Below, one piece after another: positions 54,713 through 64,000 of a DNA stretch of 64,000 bases. The stretch is taken from NCBI GenBank assembly GCA_021018995.1, contig CM037593.1:19617810-19681809 (forward strand). The letters run 5' to 3'. This DNA comes from Chloranthus sessilifolius (taxonomy: Eukaryota > Streptophyta > Magnoliopsida > Chloranthales > Chloranthaceae). The position numbers and the translations under genes were made by a program. A model generated the notes under the pieces. That model was not told the origin of the DNA, did no database searches, and saw only the letters and a program-made list of their open reading frames with translations. Positions within the stretch are counted from its first letter, which is position 1. The number at the start of each line of letters is the position of its first letter.

Positions 54713-54844
54713 GAAAATTTAGTCATTTTTATATGGGGTTGAAAATTTCGATCCAAAATTTCAATTTCGGTCCCCTCTGAAAATTTAGTCATTTTTATAT
54801 GGGGTTGACAATTTCGATCCAAAATTTCAATTTCGGTCCAAAGT
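54713..54844. repeat. 66-bp tandem duplication
   Basis: GAAAATTTAGTCATTTTTAT starts at 54713 and 54779, and both units run through GGGGTTGA-AATTTCGATCC and TTTCAATTTCGGTCC with a single visible change. It lies in a TTTCGG-word repeat related to 44990-45600. Confidence 0.85.
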
Positions 54845-54989
54845 TTGATGCTCGACTCAAACTCACTCTTCTAGCACTGTCTATTATTTTTCTCCTTGTT
54901 TTTTTTTCTTTTTCTCTTACATAATCGGTTGGTTTGTATAATTGGGTTGTACTAATGAGATGTAAAGAGTTCACATTCGGTTGGAGGTT

Positions 54990-55013
54990 TTTTTTTTTTT
55001 TTTTTTTTTTTTG
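54990..55013. repeat. Poly-T run
   Basis: About 24 T in a row. It could be the A tail of a minus-strand retroposon, but no duplication or body was identified. Confidence 0.6.
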
Positions 55014-56129
55014 TCTCAAATTGCAGGCCAAACTGTAATCACTTCAAGTCAAGGATGATCAATATTAAATATGTTTTCTAGCATAAAGAGAATTTTCTAC
55101 CCAACCATACTTCAACTCCTGTAACTTGGCACAAATTTTTAATTTTTGCAAATCAGGCGTTGACACCTTAGCTGCACTTTCAACAAACTCTCTCTATAAA
55201 ATATTTGAAATAATAATAATAAAAGTAAAGTTTATCGGCTAAATCATTTCCTTATTGGTAAAGACCCATAGGTTACGATAAAGGAGTTTTACATCAAATA
55301 ATAATGTTCATTTATTCACAATACAACAATGCGGTAGCAAAAACATATATCCATACTACTGTATAAAAGCACGACTAACGATATCCTTACTACTATATAA
55401 CCAAATGTGCATTATACCAACTACAACACAAATCAAGCTGCTGATTTTCTTTCTAAAATGGCTTTAGAATGTATTAGCATGTAAATTTGGTTAGAAGATT
55501 CTCCCCACCAAATTAGTCATATTGTAATCTCTGAGAAACCCTAATGAATTTGGGGTGTTCTTTTCAATAAAGAAAAAAAAAATCACGAATGACATTATAT
55601 TTCTGTCAATTTTATTGTTTTCATATCTTTTTGAAACAAAATACCCCTATATCACCCCATGTACCCCTAACTTTCACCTTATCTACCATTTCCCATGTTT
55701 TGTTTTTATTTTTTTTCTCTTCATAAAGAAGTCGATAGGCATCCTAATCTAACCGATCTCCATAAAATAAAACTCCTACCATACTAAAATATCCCTAGAG
55801 ACTTCCTAATCCAACCGGTATTCTTCATCTATCTCTTCAAAATAAAACTTCTAAAACAACTCTTAGTATTCTTCCTCTATCTCAGCAAACACTTTCTATT
55901 TGCTTATACGTGACTGGCTGCACATTTAGTGGAATAGCATAAGAAACTTCCCCATGGTAGATTTTGAACAGATACCAATCCTCATGGAAGTTTAGTCCAC
56001 ATATATTTAGAATAATTTAAGAAAAAAAGGAAGAAAAATCATAAAAATTATGTTTAAAATAGAAAATTATTAAAAAAGGTGTTTTAATTGCATTACTGAT
56101 ATTTTGTTTAAAAAAAGTACGATTTTGTT
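55014..56129. other. AT-rich noncoding region
   Basis: Short frames only. TAAATTTGGTTAGAAGATTC followed by TCCCCACCAAATTAG near 55484-55518, and GAGAAACCCTAATG, resemble the 3' end of a decayed copia element. Support is weak. Confidence 0.3.
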
Positions 56130-56565
56130 ATTTATAAAGAGGTCATGGACTATACGCCCATGGTAAAAATTTCTCGACGCCCACCATCAAGTAGAGAAAT
56201 TTCTTTTTATGAATGGTAGCCATCATGTGGCGTCTATCGCGAGGATCGGGTGCAATGACAACTTAGGCATGGTAGATCAGATCCAATTCAAAAAAGAAAA
56301 TTTTCTTTTTATGAAATTTCCACCGTTAAAACTATGGTTAAAGTTACAAAAATCAATGCACCAAAGTTTTAGGGCGTTACCTTATCTTTGACCCCAAGCG
56401 GAGGGCAAAAAAGTTAAAAAGTAAAAAATAAAAATTTAAATCATATGTCTCATGGATGATCAATCGAAAACAGGAATTGTTTTGGGTTGAGCATGTCACG
56501 TGGCATGTGATTTGGCGACCGGGCGCATGGGTCATCCTGTGCGCCTGGGCATATACTCCCCAAAG
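56130..56565. repeat. Dispersed repeat, inverted copy of 24440-24965 without MITE
   Basis: Matches in reverse over the whole length. Near 56485 the sequence TTTTGGGTTGAGCATGTCAC is the uninterrupted form of the site where the CACTA MITE at 24523-24683 inserted. Confidence 0.6.
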
Positions 56566-56579
56566 CCTTTTAAAAAAAA

Positions 56580-57318
56580 GGATTTTTTTGCAAATACCCC
56601 CTATGTTATGCTAAAATTTCAGAAAAACCCCCTAAGTTATGTCTATTTACACTGTACCCCCTACTTTTATGTTTCCTTTATAAATACCCTCTGTCGTTAA
56701 ATGACAATTAACTAGGCGTCCTTTTTTCAATTAAATAACACAATTGCCCTTAATATTATATACAAAATGGTCATTGTATTTTTTCCAATTTTGACTGCAT
56801 TTTAAACGGTGGATAAGCATCAGATCTTGCCCAATTTTTTTGGTGGAACATGATTGATCTCCTATAAGTTGCCGTGTTACTCAATTTTCGATTTGGGTGT
56901 CCATAACGCTCACTTGACTCGTGGGTAGCGCTAAAATTCTACCCCCGTTGGTACCATCCTGACCCTATCATCGTTACGAACAATTGAGCATCATGGACAC
57001 CCAAATCGAAAATCAAGTAACACGACAACTTAGAAGAGATTAATCATGTTCCACCCAAAAATTTTGGGCAGGATCCGATGCTTATCCGCCGTTTAAAATG
57101 TGGTCAAAGTTGAGAAAAATACAATGGTCATTTTGTATATAGTATTAAGTAAGGGCAAATGTGTCATTTAATTGAAAAAATGACACCTAGTTAACTGTCA
57201 TTTAACGGCAGGGGGTATTTGTAAAGGAAACATAAAAGTAGGGGGTACAGTGTAAATAGGCATAACTTAAGGAGTTTTATGCAATTTTAGCATAACATAA
57301 GAGGGTATTTGCAAAAAA
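56580..57318. mobile_element. Short Mutator-like palindromic element
   Basis: GGATTTTTTTGCAAATACCC at the left and GGGTATTTGCAAAAAA at the right are inverted, as are about 330 bp on each side. The loop around 56930-56980 is short. TAAAAAAAA flanks both ends (56571-56579 and 57319-57327), though A-rich flanks make this duplication weak evidence. The termini and the GTTAA-TG-CATTTAACGGCA block match the larger elements at 52481 and 61542. Confidence 0.65.
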
Positions 57319-57339
57319 TAAAAAAAAAAGTACAATTAA

Positions 57340-58160
57340 AATGCACTTTAAAAAAAATACTAATTTTGATAACTATGGTGCGACGTGATGACACTTGACA
57401 CCCAAAACAATACTCGTTTTGGGTTGTCCACGCCTGTGGCATCTGATACACAAAACAATACGCTTTATGGGCTATCCAGTCACTTGGTACCTGGTTTAAA
57501 AAATGGGAATCGACCACCATTGCTTAAAAAATGGGTTGTCCAGTCACGTGGTACCTGATTTAAAAAATGAGAATTGACCACCATTGTTTCACGTTTCCCT
57601 GACAATGGACCTCTAATTTCACCTTTACCATCCTAAAGTAACTGTGATCATGACGTTCTATGAGAAGAGTTCTTAGGTCACTTTGGGGATGTATTCCATG
57701 TGGAATAGCATTTAACCATCTGATAGGTGGGCAATGATCTGAAGACATTGGTTGAAAGATTGAGACAAAAAATAAAAAATGATCTCCACCATCTGATTCA
57801 AAGCAATCAACAATTTTAACGGTGGAACCATCATTTGCAAAACTGAATCGTGGGTTGCAAAAACCCTAACCTAATCATAAAAATAAATAATAATAATAAT
57901 AATAATAGTAATAATTAAACTAAAAAATTATGTGTTACAGACAAAGTCATCTTCCATATAGTTTACTACTCTGCCAAATCTACTTTAGCAATGCAAGAAA
58001 TAAACATTCAAAAATAGCTTCAACAACAAAACAAGAAACACTACCAAACCTCTCTTTCATCTTCTTCACCCTCGGAGCCAAGACAGAGCCAAGTCAGATT
58101 TTCTTTGGTTCTTTATCAGGTCATTCTCCTTCAACCACTTCTTCATTCTCTCTGTAACCA
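57340..58160. other. Noncoding region with partial foldback arms
   Basis: A block GTCACTTGGTACCTG-TTTAAAAAATG is duplicated near 57478 and 57543, and AAACAATACG-type words near 57405 and 57450. 57630-57800 carries a single arm of the GATGGAGATC family. (AAT)n is at 57882-57906. Confidence 0.45.
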
Positions 58161-58164
58161 CAGT

Positions 58165-59545
58165 AAAAAAATCATTGATTGCCTTGAATCAGATAATGGA
58201 GATCATTTTTCGTCCCAATATTCCAACAATAGATCTTGAGATCATGGCGCACCTATCAAAAGGTCACATGTTGATTCCATATGGCCGACATTGATACCGA
58301 GACTGATCCCAATATTCTATTGGGGCCAATATATATTGGTTGGCCAAAAAATCAATACGTATCGGTATCTACCACTACTTCATACTTTACTTACGATCGT
58401 AGTTACCAAATTCACTGATTTAATATATATATATATTTGAATTATTTGCAAATTTACGAATAAAATCCAAAATTCATGAATTTCCCAAATTATATGTGAA
58501 TTTTATGGCTTTTTTTTCTTGAATTTAGTCAAAAACTTTTATTTTTTCACTTTGATAATTTTTAACTGGATATAATACCGTGTGCCACATGGTTTCCAAT
58601 TATTTTTTAGGATGAAAGATTGAAACGAAAATTGAACCGTTCTATTTATAGTGACTGAATTTTTAACGACAATACAATCGAAACGCATAAATTACTTTGA
58701 ATCTTCTGATAGAGACCATTTTTTATCTCAATATTTTACATAATCGATACTGAGATCATGAGAATATTGACAATTAATTATTTACCTCATGTGGTATGTA
58801 TCGCAAAATGTTTGAAAACCATGATTGAATATGATGTGTGCCACATGATTTTCAGTTACTTTTGTAGAATGTATGCCATGTGGGATAAAAAAATTGAGCC
58901 TCTGATGGTACACCAATAATGTAAGGATCCATTGTGTAAAAGATTAAAACGATGATAGAAATCGAAACAATTAACTGTTGTAAATCAGACGATGGAGATC
59001 GTTTGTCGCCCAGTCTTCCCCATAATGTATGAGATCATGGGTGTACCGACAATCAACTTCTTATTTGAAGTGTTGCATGTTTCAAAACGTTATCGAAAGT
59101 CATATTTGAGCATGATGTCTGCCACATGGCTTTCAGTTACTTTTTTGGGATGTGTCACACGGATTAAAAACTAACCGTCTACTGGTACACCATTTACCTT
59201 AGGATCATCGTGTGGAAGGGCACTATAGCCGAATACCATTGATTGTTTGAATCAGATAATAACGATCGTTTTCGTCCCAATCGTACCCATAATGAATCTT
59301 GAGATCATGAGTGTACTAACAGTCAATTTTTTACTGCACATGGTACAAATAACACATATCAAAAAGTTATCGAAAATTACGTTTGAGTATGATGTGTGCC
59401 ACATGATGTTCGATTACTTTTTTGGGATGTATGCCACATGGAACCATAAATTGATCATTTGATGGTACACCATTGATCTCAAGCTCCATTATGTGAAAGA
59501 TTGAAAAGAAAATAGATCTCCATCATCTGGCTCATATTAGTTATT
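58165..59545. repeat. String of GATGGAGATC-family foldback units
   Basis: A half-unit lies at 58165-58285. Palindromic units of 240-310 bp lie at about 58685-58960, 58975-59215 and 59232-59545. Each has a TTGAATCAGA-GATGG/CGATCGTTT arm, a TTGAGATCATG block, a GTGTGCCACATG centre and a reversed arm. They lack the outer GGGTTTTTTGCA ends. Confidence 0.5.
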
Positions 59546-59559
59546 GATTTTTAGAATGT

Positions 59560-61305
59560 AGTGCAATTAGATATCTGGTTGGTACAATTAGAGCTATCCT
59601 TTAAAGGAAAGACTTGGTATTTGGAGGACTTAAGCTAAGTGGAAACTTTATTTTAGCTATCGAATCTGAAGGTCATGATCTAAAGATATTTAATACAAAA
59701 ATTGGTATAAAAAAAAATCTCTATTATATGATTCAAAGCAGTCAAATATAGATGAGATGATGGCCATTTATTGTGTTGAATCATGTTATAGAGATAGAAG
59801 ATCTTTAGAATGCGACATTTAAATCAGAAGAATTTGATGGTGTCTTCACATTTATATTAATACGTGCAACGCACGTAGACTTTTACTAGTACTTCTAAAA
59901 GTCATGATTTCTCTTCTTTTTATAATAAGATACCCCAAAAGTTACACAACAACTATATCTCAACCTTTTTTTTTACCAATCAAACAATCATTGAACTGAA
60001 AAAAGAACGTAACAACAAGAGCTATAAGCCCAGCTCGAACTCGATGTGATTTGATTAACTGTGTTAATTTATTTATGGGATAATTGCACTGTAACTCGTA
60101 ACTTTTCTCCATGTGTTTTATGTTATTGTGGTTGTATCCAAACCATTGAATGCGCTTGACAAAGAGGTTCCTACATTAATGGCATGTTGCCAAATCATTT
60201 GATTGACTTAACTATTGTTGGTTCATTCTCTGAAAATGTCAAAATTACCCTCACCATGAAACAATTGATATGCCATGATCACGTGGAATCGATTCTCAGG
60301 CCGATGCGTAACAGATCTTGGATATGTATTAGCTAAATTGACTGACATTTCAAATATCTTTTTATTTATTTTTAAAATGTCATATAATATTAAAAATATT
60401 TAAAATGACATTTTCGTTATTTTGTCTGATGCCTGTCGATTGAAATAACTTTACAGGGACCTATATTTTGGGGTGGCAAAGGGGTGGGCTTGGGTTGGGC
60501 TCGAGTATACCCAAGTCTGGAACACGCCAAATTTTCAAAGCCAAAGCCTGGCTCGGCCCGATCCATTTATTCCTGGATGAGTCTAATGAATAGGATTATA
60601 AAAAGGCTAAAAAAAAGGAGACTTTTTTAGTCATTTGTCCTTTCAAAATCTTGAAAATCTTTTTATATGTTGAAGATAACGTCCTCATTAGTTACTTTGT
60701 TGAGAAAATGATTTCTTCTTGGTAGGTGATAGGTGGCTATCAAATATGATTTATTCTACTTTAAATAGTTGACATAAGATATGATGGGTGGTTATCAAAT
60801 AGGAGAGAACCCAACGAGCCTAAGGTGTTAGGCTCAGGCTCAACTTGTTTAATTATCAGGCCTAAAGTGCTTGCTCAAGCCCGTCCTGTGGGATTTATGA
60901 TCAAGGCTAAGCCAAATAGGCTACCCAGCCCATTGCAACCCATACCAATATTTGACTTGTTTGGCTCAATATTTTATCGCACACCAAATTGGGGTGGTGC
61001 ATATCGGATGGGCCTAATATGGCCGATATTTAAAACAAATGGCTATAATCCCCATTTAAGTTAGTTTTTTTGTTTGATTTTGATGACAATATCCGATACG
61101 ATGACACCATTTACAGTTTGACTGAAAAATTACGGAAATTAGAAACTATACACACCATGGGTATAAGGGTAATTTGGTTGTTAACGCAACCACATAGGAG
61201 ACCTTGGTGCCATACTTTTTGACGGAGATAAACCCAGGGGCCTCTTTGCCCAAGAGATCCAAACGTTTGGATGATTCTCAAATATTAACGAGTGAGGGGA
61301 CTTGC
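59560..61305. other. Noncoding region
   Basis: No gene. 60470-60950 starts GGGGTGGCAAAGGGGTGGGC and has GGGTTGGGCTCG and CCCAGCCCATTGCAACCCAT near its right end, so it is probably another hAT-like element of the 51566 type without a visible duplication. Confidence 0.35.
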
Positions 61306-61326
61306 ATACACTATCAAAAAAACTTA

Positions 61327-63915
61327 GGTTGCGTATGGCATTGCTCTTTGGTAGCCCATGTCATAGCAGAGCTCACCTGCTTTAGCAGGTTACCATCCTC
61401 TTTGTTAACATCCCGGTACCTGCTTTAGCAGGTACCCCTTCTCCTTGATAACTCCTTACATAGCAGGATTTTATGTATGGTTTACCTGCACTTGCAGTTC
61501 TACCCTCCTCTCTACTAGCTCCCCATCAGAGTAAATAGAATGGGTTTTTTGCATATACCCCCCCTGAGATATGTTGATATTACATCAAACCCCCTGAGTT
61601 ATGGGTATTTATTATCTAGCCCTTATTTTTGTGTTTATGTTTCATATACCCCCTTGCCGTTAACTAGTCATAAGTTTATGGACTGAAACGACTACTCTGC
61701 CCTTAATAAAATTAATATTCTAAAAATACCACCATCCTAAAAGGTCCTTCATTCATCTATATTTACAAGTCATGTCATTGTAGCTTACCACCATTCTAAA
61801 AGGGCCTTTGTTCACCTTTATTTACAAGTCATGCCATTATAGCTTTACCACCATCATTCTAAAAGGAGTACCTTTAAATCCACCCACAAACTCTTTGAGT
61901 TTACCCATGCTGAAACACATCGACTATATTGAATTAGACGATGGAGATTATTTATCGTCCCAATATTTCATGAGATCGGTCTTTAGGTCATGGGTGTACT
62001 ATCAGACGGTCGATTTTTTTATTTCATGTGGTACACAACCATAAAAGTGACCTTAAACTCAATTTTAAGCGTGCACGTAATGTTAAAGTCACTTTCTGAG
62101 ATGTGTGACACGTGAAATAAAAAATCGACCGTCTAAGGGTACACCCATGATCTAAAGATCAATCTCCTGAAAGATTGAGAGGATAAATGATCTCCATTGT
62201 TCTATTCAATTCAATCAACGTGTTTCAGCGTGAGTGAACTCAAAGATTCGGTGGGTGGATTTAAAGGTACTCTTTTAAAGGGCCCTTCATTCACCCATCA
62301 AATTCAAGACCCATTAGATGAGTGATTCCTCCATTTAAGCATGTCAATGTTTGGACGAATACTCAACCAATGGAGGATTTGTGGCAAACTATACAATTAT
62401 TCTTGTAAAGAAAACCTTCAATCTACATGTTCTTAGATTAATAATCAAATTTTGTAATGATTTTTAATTTTGGGTATCTAAAAGTTTTGGTAGGTTTTTT
62501 TTATTTTTATTTTGAGTTGATTTTTAATTTTGGGTATTTAAAATTTTGGTGATTTTTTATATTAGGTCTATGAGTAATGTTGTTAGGAATTAAATAATAA
62601 ACAATTCAGTGGTTGAGTGGAACTTAGAAATAAATGAGTCAGCATTTTCAACCCGACCTAATGGGTTGGGACTTGGAAATCTGAACCCAAGCCCAAACGT
62701 ATGGCGGGTCGGGTTGTTTGACTTTCACCAATTGAGTTGACCCGACGGGTTGAAACCCTCTTGTGCCGGTGTCATCATTAATCTCCAATGATTGTACAAG
62801 CGGAACCATCCCAATCATGTTTCAAAATTTAGACCGATAATTCATACTATCGGCCAAAATTTATCGGTCCTCACCGAAATGAAAACAACTCCTGAAATTT
62901 CGGTCAAATTATGCATGACAATAAAATTAAAATTCAAAATTATGGTCGACAATTTCGTTTTAATTTTTGGTTTTGGTCATGCCCGAAACCAAAAACGAAA
63001 CCAATATTTTGATCCTTAATCCCCAACCGTCCAATCAATTGACCACTTCTTTTATGAACAATATATTGGAAATTGCATGCATTAGACATCATAACCATTC
63101 ATCAACTACTTTGGTATGGAGTGTTGCATATATTTTATTGACCAGAGATATAAAATCTATGGTTTAGATCCAAGTAAACATGCACTGATTTCTGATAGAG
63201 ATTGAGGGCACTATCATGATCTTTGATCCCGACCGTCTAATGGTACACTCATGATCTAAAGATCGATCTCATGAAATATTAGGACGATAAACAATCTCCA
63301 TCGTCTGATTCAATGCAGTCGATGTGTTTCAGTGTGGGTGAACTCAAAGATTTTGTGGGTGGATTTAAAGTTACTCCATTTAGAATGATGGTGTGGTAAG
63401 CTATAATGGTATGACTTGTAAATAAAGGTGAATGAAGGGCCTTTTAAAATGGTGGCAAACTATGATGTCATGACTTGTAAATATGGATGAATGAAGGGCC
63501 TTTTAGAATTGTGGTATTTTTAGAATATTGGTTTTATTAAGGGCAAAATAGTCGTTTCAGTCCATAAACTCACGGGTAATTAACGGTAGGGGAATATGAA
63601 ACATAAATACAAAGGTAAGGGCTGCAGAATAAATACCCATAATTTAGGGGGTTTGATGCAATATCGGTATATCTCAGGACGAGTATATGCAAAAAACCCA
63701 AATAAAATTAACTCTGACAAGGAGTGAGTAGAGAGCAGGGTCGAACTGCTAAATAGGTAAATTATGCATAAAATCTTACTATGCAAGGAGTTATCAAGGA
63801 GAAGGGGTACCTGCTAAAGCAGGTAGCAAGATGTTAACAAAGAGGTTGATAACCTGCTAAAGCAGGTGAGCTCTGCTATGGCAGGAGCTACCAAAGAGCA
63901 ATACCATACACAACC
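61327..63915. mobile_element. Tourist-type (PIF/Harbinger) palindromic MITE split by a Mutator-like element
   Basis: GGTTGCGTATGGCATTGC at the left and GCAATACCATACACAACC at the right are inverted. TTA lies outside both (61324-61326 and 63916-63918). Without the insert at 61542-63699 it is about 430 bp, almost all one inverted repeat, including the self-complementary ACCTGCTTTAGCAGGT block twice per arm. PIF/Harbinger elements duplicate TTA/TAA and have GG---TGTTTGG-like ends. Confidence 0.75.
61542..63699. mobile_element. Mutator-like non-autonomous element nested in the Tourist MITE
   Basis: GGGTTTTTTGCATATACCCC at the left and GAGTATATGCAAAAAACCC at the right are inverted. AAATAGAAT (61533-61541) and AAATAAAAT (63700-63708) flank it, 8 of 9 identical. 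The arms are inverted for about 480 bp each. A complete AGTACC...GGTACT palindrome is at 61868-62273. Its 62285-62450 region corresponds to 53430-53620 in the element at 52481. The 62460-63200 centre is AT-rich with TTTCGG words and no transposase. Confidence 0.8.
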
Positions 63916-63918
63916 TTA

Positions 63919-64000
63919 GGGACTGTAGTGGAATTAACCTTTTATTTAAAAACTGTCGAGCAAACTTGTGCCCCATCCTAACCTGACCCCTCATGGGCTG
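63919..64000. other. Window end, unclassified
   Basis: Too short to assign. Confidence 0.3.

Noticed and set aside
61309..63930. Reading the outer element as CACTA-type (CACTA at 61309, TAGTG at 63926)
   Set aside because: The next bases do not match as inverted repeats and no 3-bp duplication exists, whereas TTA duplications with mirrored GGTTG ends fit precisely three bases from the true ends.
1..64000. tRNA genes, rRNA genes, CRISPR arrays, bacterial operons
   Set aside because: None seen: the tRNA-like matches are a PBS and a SINE, the 5S match is a 27-bp retroposed fragment, and repeats are eukaryotic transposon or satellite types.

Overview
This is plant nuclear DNA, almost certainly from a flowering plant. 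It is AT-rich and has no operons or bacterial-style genes. It carries Ty3/gypsy (chromovirus and Athila/Tat-like), Ty1/copia, L1-type LINE, tRNA-derived SINE, hAT, CACTA, PIF/Harbinger and Mutator-like sequences. I found no intact host gene. Essentially everything recognisable is transposon-derived and most coding remnants are broken, so this reads as an intergenic, nested-transposon island. The species cannot be named from the sequence.

Layout. 1-5200: remains of an Athila/Tat-like gypsy element on the minus strand (gag start, a tRNA-Asp-type primer binding site, LTR-like arm), followed by an inverted copy of the same LTR-like sequence. A core between the arms, and the first 300 bases of the window, are rich in TCGCGAG motifs. 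5400-8670: small foldback and hAT-type elements. 8669-13250: a copia fragment interrupted by a minus-strand L1-type LINE (RNase H, zf-RVT, RT, endonuclease, end of ORF1). A 40-bp insert derived from 5S rRNA sits inside this LINE. 13251-16689: a 3.4-kb chromovirus LTR standing alone on the plus strand. 16690-31430: layers of hAT elements, a CACTA MITE, minisatellites, an 840-bp polypurine tract and foldback repeats. 30390-31701: a plus-strand LINE ORF1-like segment holding a hAT element that itself holds a SINE. 31702-43556: a full-length Tekay/Del-like chromovirus on the minus strand, with about 3.5-kb LTRs, PBS, PPT and decayed gag-pol ending in a chromodomain. 43557-52000: dispersed repeats, hAT MITEs and microsatellites. 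52481-63918: three Mutator-like foldback elements with 9-bp target duplications, one of them nested in a Tourist-type palindromic MITE, plus a string of related foldback units.

The strongest structural result concerns the target-site duplications of the big LTRs. The lone plus-strand LTR is flanked by AGATG on the left and AAAAT on the right. The full element is flanked by CATCT (reverse of AGATG) at its left end and ATTTT (reverse of AAAAT) at its right end. The duplications therefore pair crosswise, as expected if two independent insertions in opposite orientation recombined through their LTRs and inverted the DNA between them. Copies of the uninterrupted host repeat at about 46241-46268 and 49201-49220 show the pre-insertion sequence of one of the sites, and the LINE fits as a single element once the segment is flipped back. 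An assembly join inside the 3.4-kb LTRs would give the same picture and must be excluded.

How the parts relate: the elements record an order of events. Copia was hit by a LINE. The LINE received the 5S-derived fragment, a hAT and then a SINE within the hAT, and a chromovirus LTR element. Finally an inversion split the LINE into two pieces about 17 kb apart.
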